Origin: Dyadobacter sp. Leaf189 | Lineage (GTDB): Bacteria > Bacteroidota > Bacteroidia > Cytophagales > Spirosomataceae | Length of the DNA stretch: 64,000 nt | Reading direction: 5' to 3' | NCBI RefSeq assembly: GCF_001424405.1 | Contig: NZ_LMPS01000004.1 | Span: 678,537 to 742,536, forward strand | Shown here: in pieces, positions 9,051 through 17,213 of the stretch | Position numbering within the stretch: the stretch's first letter is position 1 | Layout: every line of letters begins with the position of its first letter | Made by a program: the position numbers and the translations under genes | The notes under the pieces: generated by a model | What the model was told of the DNA's origin: nothing | Seen by the model: the letters and a program-made list of their open reading frames with translations, nothing else | The model's database searches: none

Positions 9051-9575
9051 ATGAGAGATTTATTGAGACAACGGACTTCCCTTAAAGAGGAAATAGAGAT
9101 ATTATTAAATAACCAGGTTAAAATGGAAGCAGAGGCTTCTGCCAAATATCTGGCGATGGCTTCCTGGTGTGACCGCAACGGTTTTAAATACAGCGCGCAG
9201 TATTTCCTTAAACAATCTGACGAGGAAAGAGGACATATGCTGAAAATCTTCAACTATCTGATGACAGTTGGAGGAACCGCGATCTCTCCTGAAATCGGAC
9301 CTGTAAAGCAAGAGTATCCTACATTCAGAAATGTATTTGAAACTGCATTACAAAGCGAAATCGCAGTAACGCAATCGATCAACCGCATTATCACTGCTAC
9401 CCGCAAAGAAGAAGACTACGCTACCGAGAATTTCCTACAGTGGTTTGTGAACGAGCAGGTTGAAGAAGAAGATAACGCACGTCGCGCGATCGAACTTTTC
9501 GACGTAATCGGCGAGGAAGCAACAGGTTTATATGTGATCGACAAGGCGGTTTCAAAGATCGGCTCGCACGACTAA
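9051..9575 (+). CDS. ftnA: Bacterial non-haem ferritin
   Basis: 174 residues, standard ferritin length. It stores iron by oxidising Fe(II) and depositing ferric mineral inside a 24-subunit cage in the cytosol. Ferroxidase ligands are visible: E26 in the first helix (QVKMEAEAS), E59 and H62 in DEERGH, and the later NEQVEEEDNA helix supplying the third-site glutamates. The conserved ASWC-x2-NGF segment matches the FtnA type rather than bacterioferritin (no haem-binding Met pattern was noted). The gene has its own promoter and a strong terminator, so it is probably monocistronic. Confidence 0.95.
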   Translation: MRDLLRQRTSLKEEIEILLNNQVKMEAEASAKYLAMASWCDRNGFKYSAQYFLKQSDEERGHMLKIFNYLMTVGGTAISPEIGPVKQEYPTFRNVFETALQSEIAVTQSINRIITATRKEEDYATENFLQWFVNEQVEEEDNARRAIELFDVIGEEATGLYVIDKAVSKIGSHD

Positions 9576-9596
9576 ACATTGGATTACCGATACCAG

Positions 9597-9631
9597 GGCT
9601 GCTTCCAACGGAGGCAGCCTTTTGTTTTTTG
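9597..9631 (+). terminator. Intrinsic terminator after ferritin
   Basis: A 10-bp stem with one G-T pair (GGCTGCTTCC at 9597-9606, GGAGGCAGCC at 9610-9619) with a 3-base loop, followed by TTTTGTTTTTT. It is placed 21 bases after the ferritin stop. Confidence 0.85.
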
Positions 9632-9656
9632 TACCAACCCGAATTATGGTACACCT

Positions 9657-9689
9657 TTTGTTTCTTGTAAGATTAAAATAGTAGTATTG
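9657..9689 (+). promoter_or_regulatory. Promoter for the FUSC-family gene
   Basis: TTTG at 9657-9660, a 21-base spacer, and TAGTATTG at 9682-9689, one base off TAnnTTTG. It lies 24 bases before the ATG at 9713. Confidence 0.5.
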
Positions 9690-9712
9690 TAAAAGCTACA
9701 GCAGGCCAGTTC

Positions 9713-11950
9713 ATGAATTACCTCGACGAATTTAAAAAGTTCATTTTCAGTCATTACCTGTCGACGGGAGTACGCCTTACGCTTGGAGCTATCGTTCCCA
9801 GCCTTATATTTCAACACTACGGCATTCTCAGCGAAATGATCGCTTTCCCGCTGGGCACACTCCTCATCGGGGGAACAGATAATCCGGGACCTTACCACCG
9901 CAGGAGAAATGCATTGCTGGTGGCCATTTTCAGCTGCTTTTTTGTGGCTTGCATTACGGGCTTTTTGAGAGAATTTCCCTTTATCATCTTCCTGGAAATT
10001 ATCGTGTTCGGGATGTTCTTTTCGCTTGTCGGCGTATATGGAAACCGTGTCAACAGCATTGGACTGATCTCGTTACTCGTGTTCGTGTTCAATATTGATG
10101 ACCACCTGAGCGGCGATATGGTACTCAGGACTGCGGCTATCTTTTGCGCCGGGGGAGTTTGGTACTTCGCGCTTTTCATGATCCTGCAAAAGCTGCTGCC
10201 CTATAAGCTCATTCAGCAGCTTTTGGGTGAAAACTTTATTGAACTTGGGAAACTGCTTTCCATTAAAGCCGATTACTATTTCGCCAATCCCGACTACGAT
10301 GAGCTGTTTAACCGGATGATCCACCAGCAGGTTTTGTTACGGGAAAATCATGAGAATTTGAGAGAGATTTTGTTCAAAACGCGCGAGATCGTCACTGAGT
10401 CCACGAACAAGAGCCGGATCCTGATGCTGATGTTTCTCGATAGTATCGATCTTTTTGAGCGCATTCTGAATTCGCAGCAAAACTACGTCAATCTACACCG
10501 CGCATTTGACCACACCAAAGTTTTGAGACTCTTCGGTACCTATATAACCTGGCTCGCAGCTGAAATACAGACGATCGGCCTTGCTGTTCAAAGCGGTTCC
10601 GCCTCCACTCCGCGTCACGATCTCGACGAGGCATTTAACAAATGCCAGAAAGCATTCGAGCGGATGCGCGAACATCAGATGAACCACGAGAACATGGAAG
10701 ATTTTATCATGCTCCGTCAGATCCTGAACAGTTTGCAGGACGTAACCGAGCGCGTTAAGAAACTTCATCGTGCTACCACTTACGATGCGGCTGTTGGCGA
10801 AGGTTATAAATTGAATGTGGAAGGGGATAATTTTACTCCAAAACAGGAGTATCATCCCCGGATTTTGCTTGACAATTTGTCGCTAAAATCGAGCCACTTC
10901 CGGCACGCAGTACGCGTTACGTTAGGTTTGCTCCTGGGTTATATTACCTCGCTCTTCTTTGAGCTTGGTCATGGTTACTGGATTTTGCTGACCATTGTTG
11001 TGATCCTCAAACCTGCATTCAGTATCACCAAGAAGCGCAACATTCAGCGGATCGGAGGTACCTTGTTGGGCGTCGTCACGGGATTTTTGTCGCTGTACCT
11101 GATCAAAGACAACACAGCGCATTTCGTGATCATGATCATCGCGATGGTACTCGCTTACAGCTTTTTAAAAATCAACTATTTCATTGCTTCTACTTCAATC
11201 ACGCTATATGTGATCCTGTCTTTCAATTTTCTGAACCCGAACCACATTCGTACCGTTCTCGAAGAGCGGGTTATTGATACGGTAATCGGGTCCGTGATCG
11301 CGTATTTGATTTCCTCTTATGTACTCCCGGTTTGGGAGCATTCGCAAATCAATCAGTATATCAAGGAGGCGTTGAATGCAAACAGGAAGTATTTTGATCT
11401 GGTAGCGGCGAAATTTACAGGTAAGCAGCTGGACATCAATGATCTGAAACTTAGCCGAAAAGACGCGATCATTGCGATGGCGAACCTGTCGGATAATTTC
11501 CAGAAAATGCTGTCGGAGCCGAAAAGGCAGCAACTGAAAATGGAAGAATACCACCAGTTTGTCGCGACGAGCCACATGCTGACTTCTTACATTGCTTCGC
11601 TGTCGACCTACGCGCAAATGCTGAATTACTCTGAATTCGCAACAGAATTTGAGTTGATGACGCGCCAGATCGACAGGCAGTTACAGGCCGCCGCCGATGT
11701 GATCGAGGGTAAGACAAGCAACAGTTTTGAGATAACGCGTGAATCGTTGCCCCAGAATCAAAAACTCGTGGAACTGCTGGCTAAGCGGAAGAAAGAAATT
11801 AAAGAGCTGGGAATTGAGAAGGCGGATCAGTCACCCGCGCGGAAAATGCTGTCCGACCTGAAAACGATCAATGGATTATTTGAGCTGATCAGTACGATAA
11901 CGATTGATGAAATAAAGATTTTGCAGAAAATAAAGGCGGCAAACGCATAA
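9713..11950 (+). CDS. FUSC/YccS-like inner-membrane protein, putative aromatic acid exporter
   Basis: 745 residues with the family's two-module layout: a first membrane block (about residues 15-160), a long cytosolic helical region (about 165-380), a second membrane block (about 395-535, with HAVRVTLGLLLGYITS and GHGYWILLTIVVILKP) and a C-terminal cytosolic helical tail. The motif WILLTIVVILKPAFS is typical of FUSC_2/YccS proteins, related to the AaeB efflux pump for aromatic carboxylates. The substrate is unknown. The stop codon overlaps the ATG of the YwbE-family gene by one base, so the two are translationally coupled. Confidence 0.85.
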   Translation: MNYLDEFKKFIFSHYLSTGVRLTLGAIVPSLIFQHYGILSEMIAFPLGTLLIGGTDNPGPYHRRRNALLVAIFSCFFVACITGFLREFPFIIFLEIIVFGMFFSLVGVYGNRVNSIGLISLLVFVFNIDDHLSGDMVLRTAAIFCAGGVWYFALFMILQKLLPYKLIQQLLGENFIELGKLLSIKADYYFANPDYDELFNRMIHQQVLLRENHENLREILFKTREIVTESTNKSRILMLMFLDSIDLFERILNSQQNYVNLHRAFDHTKVLRLFGTYITWLAAEIQTIGLAVQSGSASTPRHDLDEAFNKCQKAFERMREHQMNHENMEDFIMLRQILNSLQDVTERVKKLHRATTYDAAVGEGYKLNVEGDNFTPKQEYHPRILLDNLSLKSSHFRHAVRVTLGLLLGYITSLFFELGHGYWILLTIVVILKPAFSITKKRNIQRIGGTLLGVVTGFLSLYLIKDNTAHFVIMIIAMVLAYSFLKINYFIASTSITLYVILSFNFLNPNHIRTVLEERVIDTVIGSVIAYLISSYVLPVWEHSQINQYIKEALNANRKYFDLVAAKFTGKQLDINDLKLSRKDAIIAMANLSDNFQKMLSEPKRQQLKMEEYHQFVATSHMLTSYIASLSTYAQMLNYSEFATEFELMTRQIDRQLQAAADVIEGKTSNSFEITRESLPQNQKLVELLAKRKKEIKELGIEKADQSPARKMLSDLKTINGLFELISTITIDEIKILQKIKAANA

Positions 11951-12150
11951 TGGAAACACTCACAGGAACAAAAAGGGAGAATATAAAACCAGGTATCCCG
12001 GTTGCTATCGTCTTGAAAAAAGACCAGAGAAGCGGCACATTAACTTACGGGATTGTCAAGGATATTCTAACCAAAGCACCGGTACATACGCACGGAATTA
12101 AAGTGCGCCTGGAAAGCGGCGAAGTAGGCCGCGTCAAAATCATTCAATAA
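11950..12150 (+). CDS. YwbE family small protein
   Basis: 66 residues matching the YwbE/DUF2196 family, small soluble proteins of unknown role (RENIKPGIPVAIVLKKDQ, SGTLTYGIVKDILT, GIKVRLESGEVGRVK). The compact beta-rich sequence with repeated Gly-Val turns suggests a small barrel of KOW/SH3-like type, which is my inference. The ATG shares its first base with the stop of the preceding FUSC gene, and the old yellow enzyme gene starts 13 bases later, so all three are likely co-transcribed. Confidence 0.85.
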   Translation: METLTGTKRENIKPGIPVAIVLKKDQRSGTLTYGIVKDILTKAPVHTHGIKVRLESGEVGRVKIIQ

Positions 12151-12163
12151 ACAATAAAATTTC

Positions 12164-13240
12164 ATGTCTTCACTTCTTTTCACTCCGCTTAAACTAAAAA
12201 GCATAGAACTAAGAAACCGCATTGTGGTTTCGCCCATGTGCCAATATTCATCCGTAGATGGTTTTGCAAATGACTGGCACCTCGTGCATCTCGGCAGCCG
12301 CGCAGTTGGTGGCGCTGCCCTGTTAATAGCCGAGGCAACGGCAGTCTCTCCGGAAGGCCGCATTTCTCCCGAGGATTTGGGTATATGGAAAGACGAACAC
12401 ATCGAAAAGCTGAAACAGATCACCGATTTCATTGCCGGACAAGGCGCAGTCGCCGGGATACAGCTGGCCCACGCAGGTCGCAAAGCGAGCACTTACCCTG
12501 CCTGGAAAGGCCGGGGACAAGTTCCGCTGGATCAGGGTGGCTGGAAAACACTTGCCCCCTCTCCCATTCCATTCCACCACAGCGAAGACACGCCGCTGGA
12601 ACTTGATCAGGCGGGCATTGAAAAGGTAGTTGCTGATTTTGCAGCAGCTGCGCAACGTTCATTGCAAGCTGGTTTCAAGGTTATAGAAATCCACGCGGCG
12701 CACGGGTACCTCATTCACCAGTTTTTATCCCCGCTCAGCAACACGCGGACGGATAACTACGGCGGCAGCTTTGAAAACCGCATTCGCATTTTACTGGAAG
12801 TGGTAGACGCCATTCAAAACGTCTGGCCCGCAGAACTTCCCGTGTTTGTACGTATTTCGGCCACTGACTGGGTGGAGAATGGATGGAACGAAGAAGAGTC
12901 GACGAAACTTGCTCAAATCCTGACCGATAAAGGGATATCGTTAATTGACGTTTCCTCCGGCGGCCTTGCTTCTAATGCAAAAATCCCTGTCGGACCTTCG
13001 TACCAGGTTCCGTTTTCTGCCAAAATCAAAAAAGAAACAACAGCTCTCACTGGTGCAGTGGGTTTGATCACCGAGGCGCAACAGGCGGAAGATATTCTAA
13101 AAAACAAAGAAGCCGATCTGATCGTAATGGCGCGTGAGTTGCTTCGCGACCCGTATTTTGCATTGCATGCCGCACATGAACTGGGCGACGATGTTGCCTG
13201 GCCGATCCAATATGACCGTGCAAAGCCAGCTGCGAACTAA
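12164..13240 (+). CDS. namA: Old yellow enzyme, NADPH dehydrogenase (YqjM/NamA type)
   Basis: 358 residues, FMN-dependent TIM-barrel ene-reductase that reduces activated C=C bonds of enals, enones, quinones and similar electrophiles with NADPH. The YqjM-type active-site Cys and Tyr are in SPMCQYSS near the N-terminus, the substrate-binding His pair in IHAAHGYLIHQFLSP, and the FMN phosphate loop near the C-terminus (GLITEAQQAEDIL, MARELLRDP). This subclass often serves in electrophile detoxification. It sits 13 bases after the ywbE-like gene. The true substrate cannot be told from sequence. Confidence 0.93.
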   Translation: MSSLLFTPLKLKSIELRNRIVVSPMCQYSSVDGFANDWHLVHLGSRAVGGAALLIAEATAVSPEGRISPEDLGIWKDEHIEKLKQITDFIAGQGAVAGIQLAHAGRKASTYPAWKGRGQVPLDQGGWKTLAPSPIPFHHSEDTPLELDQAGIEKVVADFAAAAQRSLQAGFKVIEIHAAHGYLIHQFLSPLSNTRTDNYGGSFENRIRILLEVVDAIQNVWPAELPVFVRISATDWVENGWNEEESTKLAQILTDKGISLIDVSSGGLASNAKIPVGPSYQVPFSAKIKKETTALTGAVGLITEAQQAEDILKNKEADLIVMARELLRDPYFALHAAHELGDDVAWPIQYDRAKPAAN

Positions 13241-13302
13241 GCTGGCGGTAAGCAGCTGCCAAATAGGTAACGAAGCTTATATTTGCCTGAAAATACCGAT
13301 TT

Positions 13303-14184
13303 ATGCTAAATCCCCGTACCGCACTTATTATTGGGCTAGTTAGCATCAGCATTTTTCCTGTTCTGGTTAAATGGGCTCCGGTTTCGGGGATTACGTCGGC
13401 ATTCTACCGGATGTTCTTCGGCTTCGTCCTGATCCTGCCTTATGTTTTTTTGACAAAGAAATTCCGCTGGCCTGATCGGGATCAATGGATCCCGATCATC
13501 CTTTGCGGTCTGATCTTCGCGTCGGACATTGCTGTCTGGAATTTGTCAATTACACTCTCCAACGTAACTCAGGCAACATTGCTGGCCAACCTGTCACCGG
13601 TATGGGTCGGCCTTGGCTCATTCCTCTTTTTGCCTGATAAACCCAAATCTGCTTTTTGGACAGGTACATTGGTGGCGCTTGCGGGCATTGTTGTACTGAT
13701 CGGATTCGAGCAATTTACCAGCTTTCAACTCGATGCAGGTTTCTGGCTGGCGATGTTCTCCGGCTTGCTGTATGCCACTTACATACTGGTCAGCAAAGCG
13801 GTACTCGGGAAAGTGGATATTGTGAGTTTTATGACGATCAATATGGCAGTGTCGAGCATTTACCTGCTGCTAATCTGCCTTGTATTTCAACAACCAATCG
13901 GGGGATTTGACACAACTGTCTGGGGTGTATTCGTTGTTCAGGGTTTGATTTGCCAGTTGGTAGGCTGGCTGGCACTGAATTATGCAGTCAAGAAAATGGA
14001 TGCAAAAAAGGTTTCCCTGAGCCTTCTAAGCCAGGCAGTCGTGAGCGGGTTCTTTGCCTGGATTTTCATTGGCGAGCAAATCACATTGCAAATGATCCTG
14101 GGCGGATTGATCATTCTCGCCGGAATAGCTATTACCTACCGCACCAAAAAACGCCCGGAAGTAAGTAACGAATTGGAAATATAA
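13303..14184 (+). CDS. EamA/DMT family transporter
   Basis: 293 residues with about ten transmembrane segments arranged as two EamA repeats (residues about 5-135 and 150-280). Repeat-typical motifs are visible: SAFYRMFFG in helix 2, LANLSPVWVGLGSFLFL in helix 4, and LLSQAVVSGFFAWIFIGEQIT in the second repeat. Members export amino acids, metabolites or drugs; the substrate here is not predictable. A -7-like element TATATTTG at 13278-13285 could give it its own promoter with a very short leader. Its stop is only 3 bases from that of the convergent PAS kinase. Confidence 0.9.
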   Translation: MLNPRTALIIGLVSISIFPVLVKWAPVSGITSAFYRMFFGFVLILPYVFLTKKFRWPDRDQWIPIILCGLIFASDIAVWNLSITLSNVTQATLLANLSPVWVGLGSFLFLPDKPKSAFWTGTLVALAGIVVLIGFEQFTSFQLDAGFWLAMFSGLLYATYILVSKAVLGKVDIVSFMTINMAVSSIYLLLICLVFQQPIGGFDTTVWGVFVVQGLICQLVGWLALNYAVKKMDAKKVSLSLLSQAVVSGFFAWIFIGEQITLQMILGGLIILAGIAITYRTKKRPEVSNELEI

Positions 14185-14187
14185 GCG

Positions 14188-16569
14188 TTATCTGCTCCTC
14201 GATTCGGGCAGATAAATAATGAAGGTAGAGCCTTCTCCCGGCGTACCTACCGCGTCGATAAAGCCCTGGTGGTTTTCAACAATCTTTTTACAGATCGCAA
14301 GCCCGATTCCCGTTCCTTCATAGGCGCTCCTGTTGTGCAGCCGCTGAAATACCTGAAAAATGCGTTCTTTAAACTGTTGATCAAAACCGATCCCATTGTC
14401 GGTGAAAGATATAGACCTGTAAGTTACAGCCGGATCAGCCCCAGCTATCGGGACCATGCTCCCGGTTATTGTACCGGATTTTATATTAACAACCGGATTT
14501 TCCCCTGGCCGCACGAACTTCAATGCATTGGCAATAATATTCGTAAAAAGCTGCTCAAACTGGTAAACGATCACCTCGCAGGAAGGTAGCACATCGCTTA
14601 AAATCTGCGCGTGGCGGCTATTGATCTGGTCACTAAGCTGCTCCTTTACATTCTTCAAAATCAGGTTCAGATCCGTGTATTCAAAATGCTTTTCAACTGC
14701 ATTAGCTCGCGAAAACGCAAGTAAGTCAATGATCAGCTGTTGCATCCGTGTTGACGAAGCCTGCATTCTGTCGAAATAATCACGACCACGTTCCGAGAGA
14801 TTATTGTACTCAGTTTCGAGAATACGCGTTGCGAATGTCTGTATTTTACGAAGTGGCTCCTGCAAATCGTGGCTGGCCACATAGGCAAATTGCGCCAGCT
14901 CCATATTGGTGCGCACCAGCTCATTATTCGCCACTGTCAGCTCGCGTGTACGCATTTGCACCTTGCTTTCCAGCTGATCAATGAACAGCTTACTTTCGTG
15001 AATATCAGTGCTGGTACCGACCCACATCAGGATACTTCCATCCGGATTCCGTTGCGGAATAGCGCGGCTCAGGTTCCACCTGTACTCGCCGTCTGCCCTT
15101 CTCAGTCGATGTTCAAAAACGAAATCCTTACCCGTCTGAACAGACAACTCCCATAGTCTTCGGTTTTCATTTACATCGTCGGGATGCACAATATTGGACC
15201 AAAGATCTCCGTAAATGCGACCGTCCCGAGCGCCGGCGTAATCGTAAACTGATTTGTTAAGATAGTTAATGTATCCTTCCGAGTCGGCAGTCCAAACCAG
15301 CTGCGGCATGGAGTCTGCAAGCGTCCTGAATTTGCCTTCGCTTGCCTTCAATGCAAGTTCCGACTCTTTTCTATCGGTTATATCCATCATGGTTCCCAGC
15401 ATTCTGTGCGGAACATGATTGTCCTTGTACAATATCTTGCCTTGTGTCCGGATCCAGTGAATGGATTTATCAGGATGGATTACCCTCGCTTCGTAGTAAT
15501 AGCTTCCCGTTTCCAGCGCAGCTTCAAATGCCTTTTCAACGATCGCCTTCCGGTCCTCGGGGTGTATATGGTCGCGCAATGCAGCGTGAGTGAGCACAGC
15601 CGATTCATCATATCCGAAAATCGTTGCTAACCTGCCTGAATAGATGATTTCATAGGTTTGCAGGTTCAAATCCCAGGTTGCAAGCTTGGTACCGTCTGTC
15701 GCAAGTGAGAGCCTGTCCGCTGCTTCGGCAATCTGCTGACGGAATCTCACCTTTTCAGTTACATCATTGACCGAAACCATAATGCCCGACACCGTTCCGT
15801 CGAGCTCGTACATCGGCGCATACTGAAAATCGAGATAGAAGGTCTTCAAACCGTCAGGTCCGTCCACATAAGCCAGCGCTTCGTTTTCACGGTAAATTTG
15901 ACCTGAACTGTATACGTGGTTAAGAATATTGACAAACTTCTGGTCTCTCAGCTCTGGAAAAACATCCAGCAGCTTCCGCCCCACTACCTCGCTCTCTTCC
16001 CGTCGCCAGAGATCTTTCAGCATTGTTTCATTGGCAATGCTGATCACAAAATCTTCGCCTTTAAAAATGGCTTTTGCAAATTGGGATTGCGTAACCAGGT
16101 TCCTGAACAGGTTTTCGCTTCTTAACAGCGCCTGTTTGGACAAAACCTGCTGGGTAACCTCCGTTGCCACGACGATGATCCCGGAAGTTTCTCCTGTATC
16201 TTCAAAAAGGGGTTGATATACAAAGTTGAAGTAACATTGCTGCGGCTCACCGAACCTGCGGAGGATAACTTCGAACTCGTTACCGTAAAAAGGCTGTCCT
16301 GTTTTAAGGACGTTGAGCAGGATCGGCTCTACATAGTCCCGTACTTCCGGCAATGCTTCAAAAAGCGGTTTTCCTACAAAAGCCACTTCCTCACGATCAA
16401 CGATACTCAGGTAGGTATCATTGGCCATTTCCACAAAAAAGCTTTCTCCACGGAGGATAGCCATTCCCACGGGAGCCTGCTTCATCACGCTTCTGAATCT
16501 GCTTTCGCTGTCTGTCGGCTGCTTAGTTATAAACTCCGGATTTTGAGGAGATGCGCCTGGTTCGTTCAC
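14188..16569 (-). CDS. Multi-PAS sensor histidine kinase
   Basis: 793 residues without a predicted membrane segment, so a cytosolic sensor. Order: four PAS/PAC domains (about 25-150, 150-285, 290-410, 415-530), a coiled coil at about 535-560, a HisKA domain with phosphoacceptor H567 in VASHDLQEPLRK, and a HATPase domain with N box near 677, DNGIGF near 724 and GTGIGL near 752. PAS domains of this kind sense redox, light, oxygen or small ligands; no cofactor residue could be identified with confidence. The receiver gene 53 bases upstream is a likely partner. It is a close relative of the kinase at 23040-25100. Confidence 0.93.
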   Translation of the reverse strand: MNEPGASPQNPEFITKQPTDSESRFRSVMKQAPVGMAILRGESFFVEMANDTYLSIVDREEVAFVGKPLFEALPEVRDYVEPILLNVLKTGQPFYGNEFEVILRRFGEPQQCYFNFVYQPLFEDTGETSGIIVVATEVTQQVLSKQALLRSENLFRNLVTQSQFAKAIFKGEDFVISIANETMLKDLWRREESEVVGRKLLDVFPELRDQKFVNILNHVYSSGQIYRENEALAYVDGPDGLKTFYLDFQYAPMYELDGTVSGIMVSVNDVTEKVRFRQQIAEAADRLSLATDGTKLATWDLNLQTYEIIYSGRLATIFGYDESAVLTHAALRDHIHPEDRKAIVEKAFEAALETGSYYYEARVIHPDKSIHWIRTQGKILYKDNHVPHRMLGTMMDITDRKESELALKASEGKFRTLADSMPQLVWTADSEGYINYLNKSVYDYAGARDGRIYGDLWSNIVHPDDVNENRRLWELSVQTGKDFVFEHRLRRADGEYRWNLSRAIPQRNPDGSILMWVGTSTDIHESKLFIDQLESKVQMRTRELTVANNELVRTNMELAQFAYVASHDLQEPLRKIQTFATRILETEYNNLSERGRDYFDRMQASSTRMQQLIIDLLAFSRANAVEKHFEYTDLNLILKNVKEQLSDQINSRHAQILSDVLPSCEVIVYQFEQLFTNIIANALKFVRPGENPVVNIKSGTITGSMVPIAGADPAVTYRSISFTDNGIGFDQQFKERIFQVFQRLHNRSAYEGTGIGLAICKKIVENHQGFIDAVGTPGEGSTFIIYLPESRSR

Positions 16570-16622
16570 TTGTTCGTAGGGAGTTGTACTTTACAAAAGT
16601 AAACAGTGAACAAAAGGAAGGA

Positions 16623-17072
16623 TTAATACTGATAATAAAAATTTTCTGCTGCCGGAGCCCAGTTGTGCTTCTTCCAGTCAATGTCCAGCACCTGCTTGAT
16701 CGCCTGCTTCAATTTGGGGAAAGAGCCTGGTTTCCTGATAAAAAAGTTGGCTCCCTGCTGATGTACCTTACGCACCATTTCTTCCTGTCCGCTAGTTGAG
16801 AAAATCACAACAGGAATACCCTCCCATTCTTTCGTATTTCTGATTTGTTCAAGACATTCAAACCCGTTTTTCCTCGGCATGTTGAGATCGAGAAATATCA
16901 CGTCGGGCGGAGGTGGTACCGTGGTTTCCATTAAGTTAATAAGCTCAACCCCGTCATTCGCAGTCACCAGCTCAGCAGAAGTACTTACCTCCCTTAGCGC
17001 ATCCTCGAACAACATGCAGTCGTCTGCATCGTCGTCGGCGAGGAAAATTGATTTATTTGGTTTAGTGCTCAT
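16623..17072 (-). CDS. Single-domain response regulator (Rcp1-like)
   Basis: 149 residues consisting only of a receiver domain: acidic pocket LADDDADD at residues 11-18, phosphoacceptor D62 in IFLDLNMPRKNG, and K114 in FIRKPGSF. With no output domain it should act by protein contact, such as phosphotransfer or binding to its kinase. It is immediately upstream of, and co-directional with, the PAS kinase gene (53-base gap), a typical kinase/receiver operon. The Rcp1-type proline-rich insertion (TVPPPPDV) is present. The partner kinase is inferred from position. Confidence 0.93.
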   Translation of the reverse strand: MSTKPNKSIFLADDDADDCMLFEDALREVSTSAELVTANDGVELINLMETTVPPPPDVIFLDLNMPRKNGFECLEQIRNTKEWEGIPVVIFSTSGQEEMVRKVHQQGANFFIRKPGSFPKLKQAIKQVLDIDWKKHNWAPAAENFYYQY

Positions 17073-17213
17073 AGTCCAAAATTAAGTATTAGGGTAGATA
17101 ACAAAAACGTTGATCAATACATTCCGTAAAACCTTAATAATGGTTTACTTGCTCACGATTTCAAAATCATATACAAGGTAAGAAAATTAAAATTTTAAAT
17201 AAAAAGAGAATTC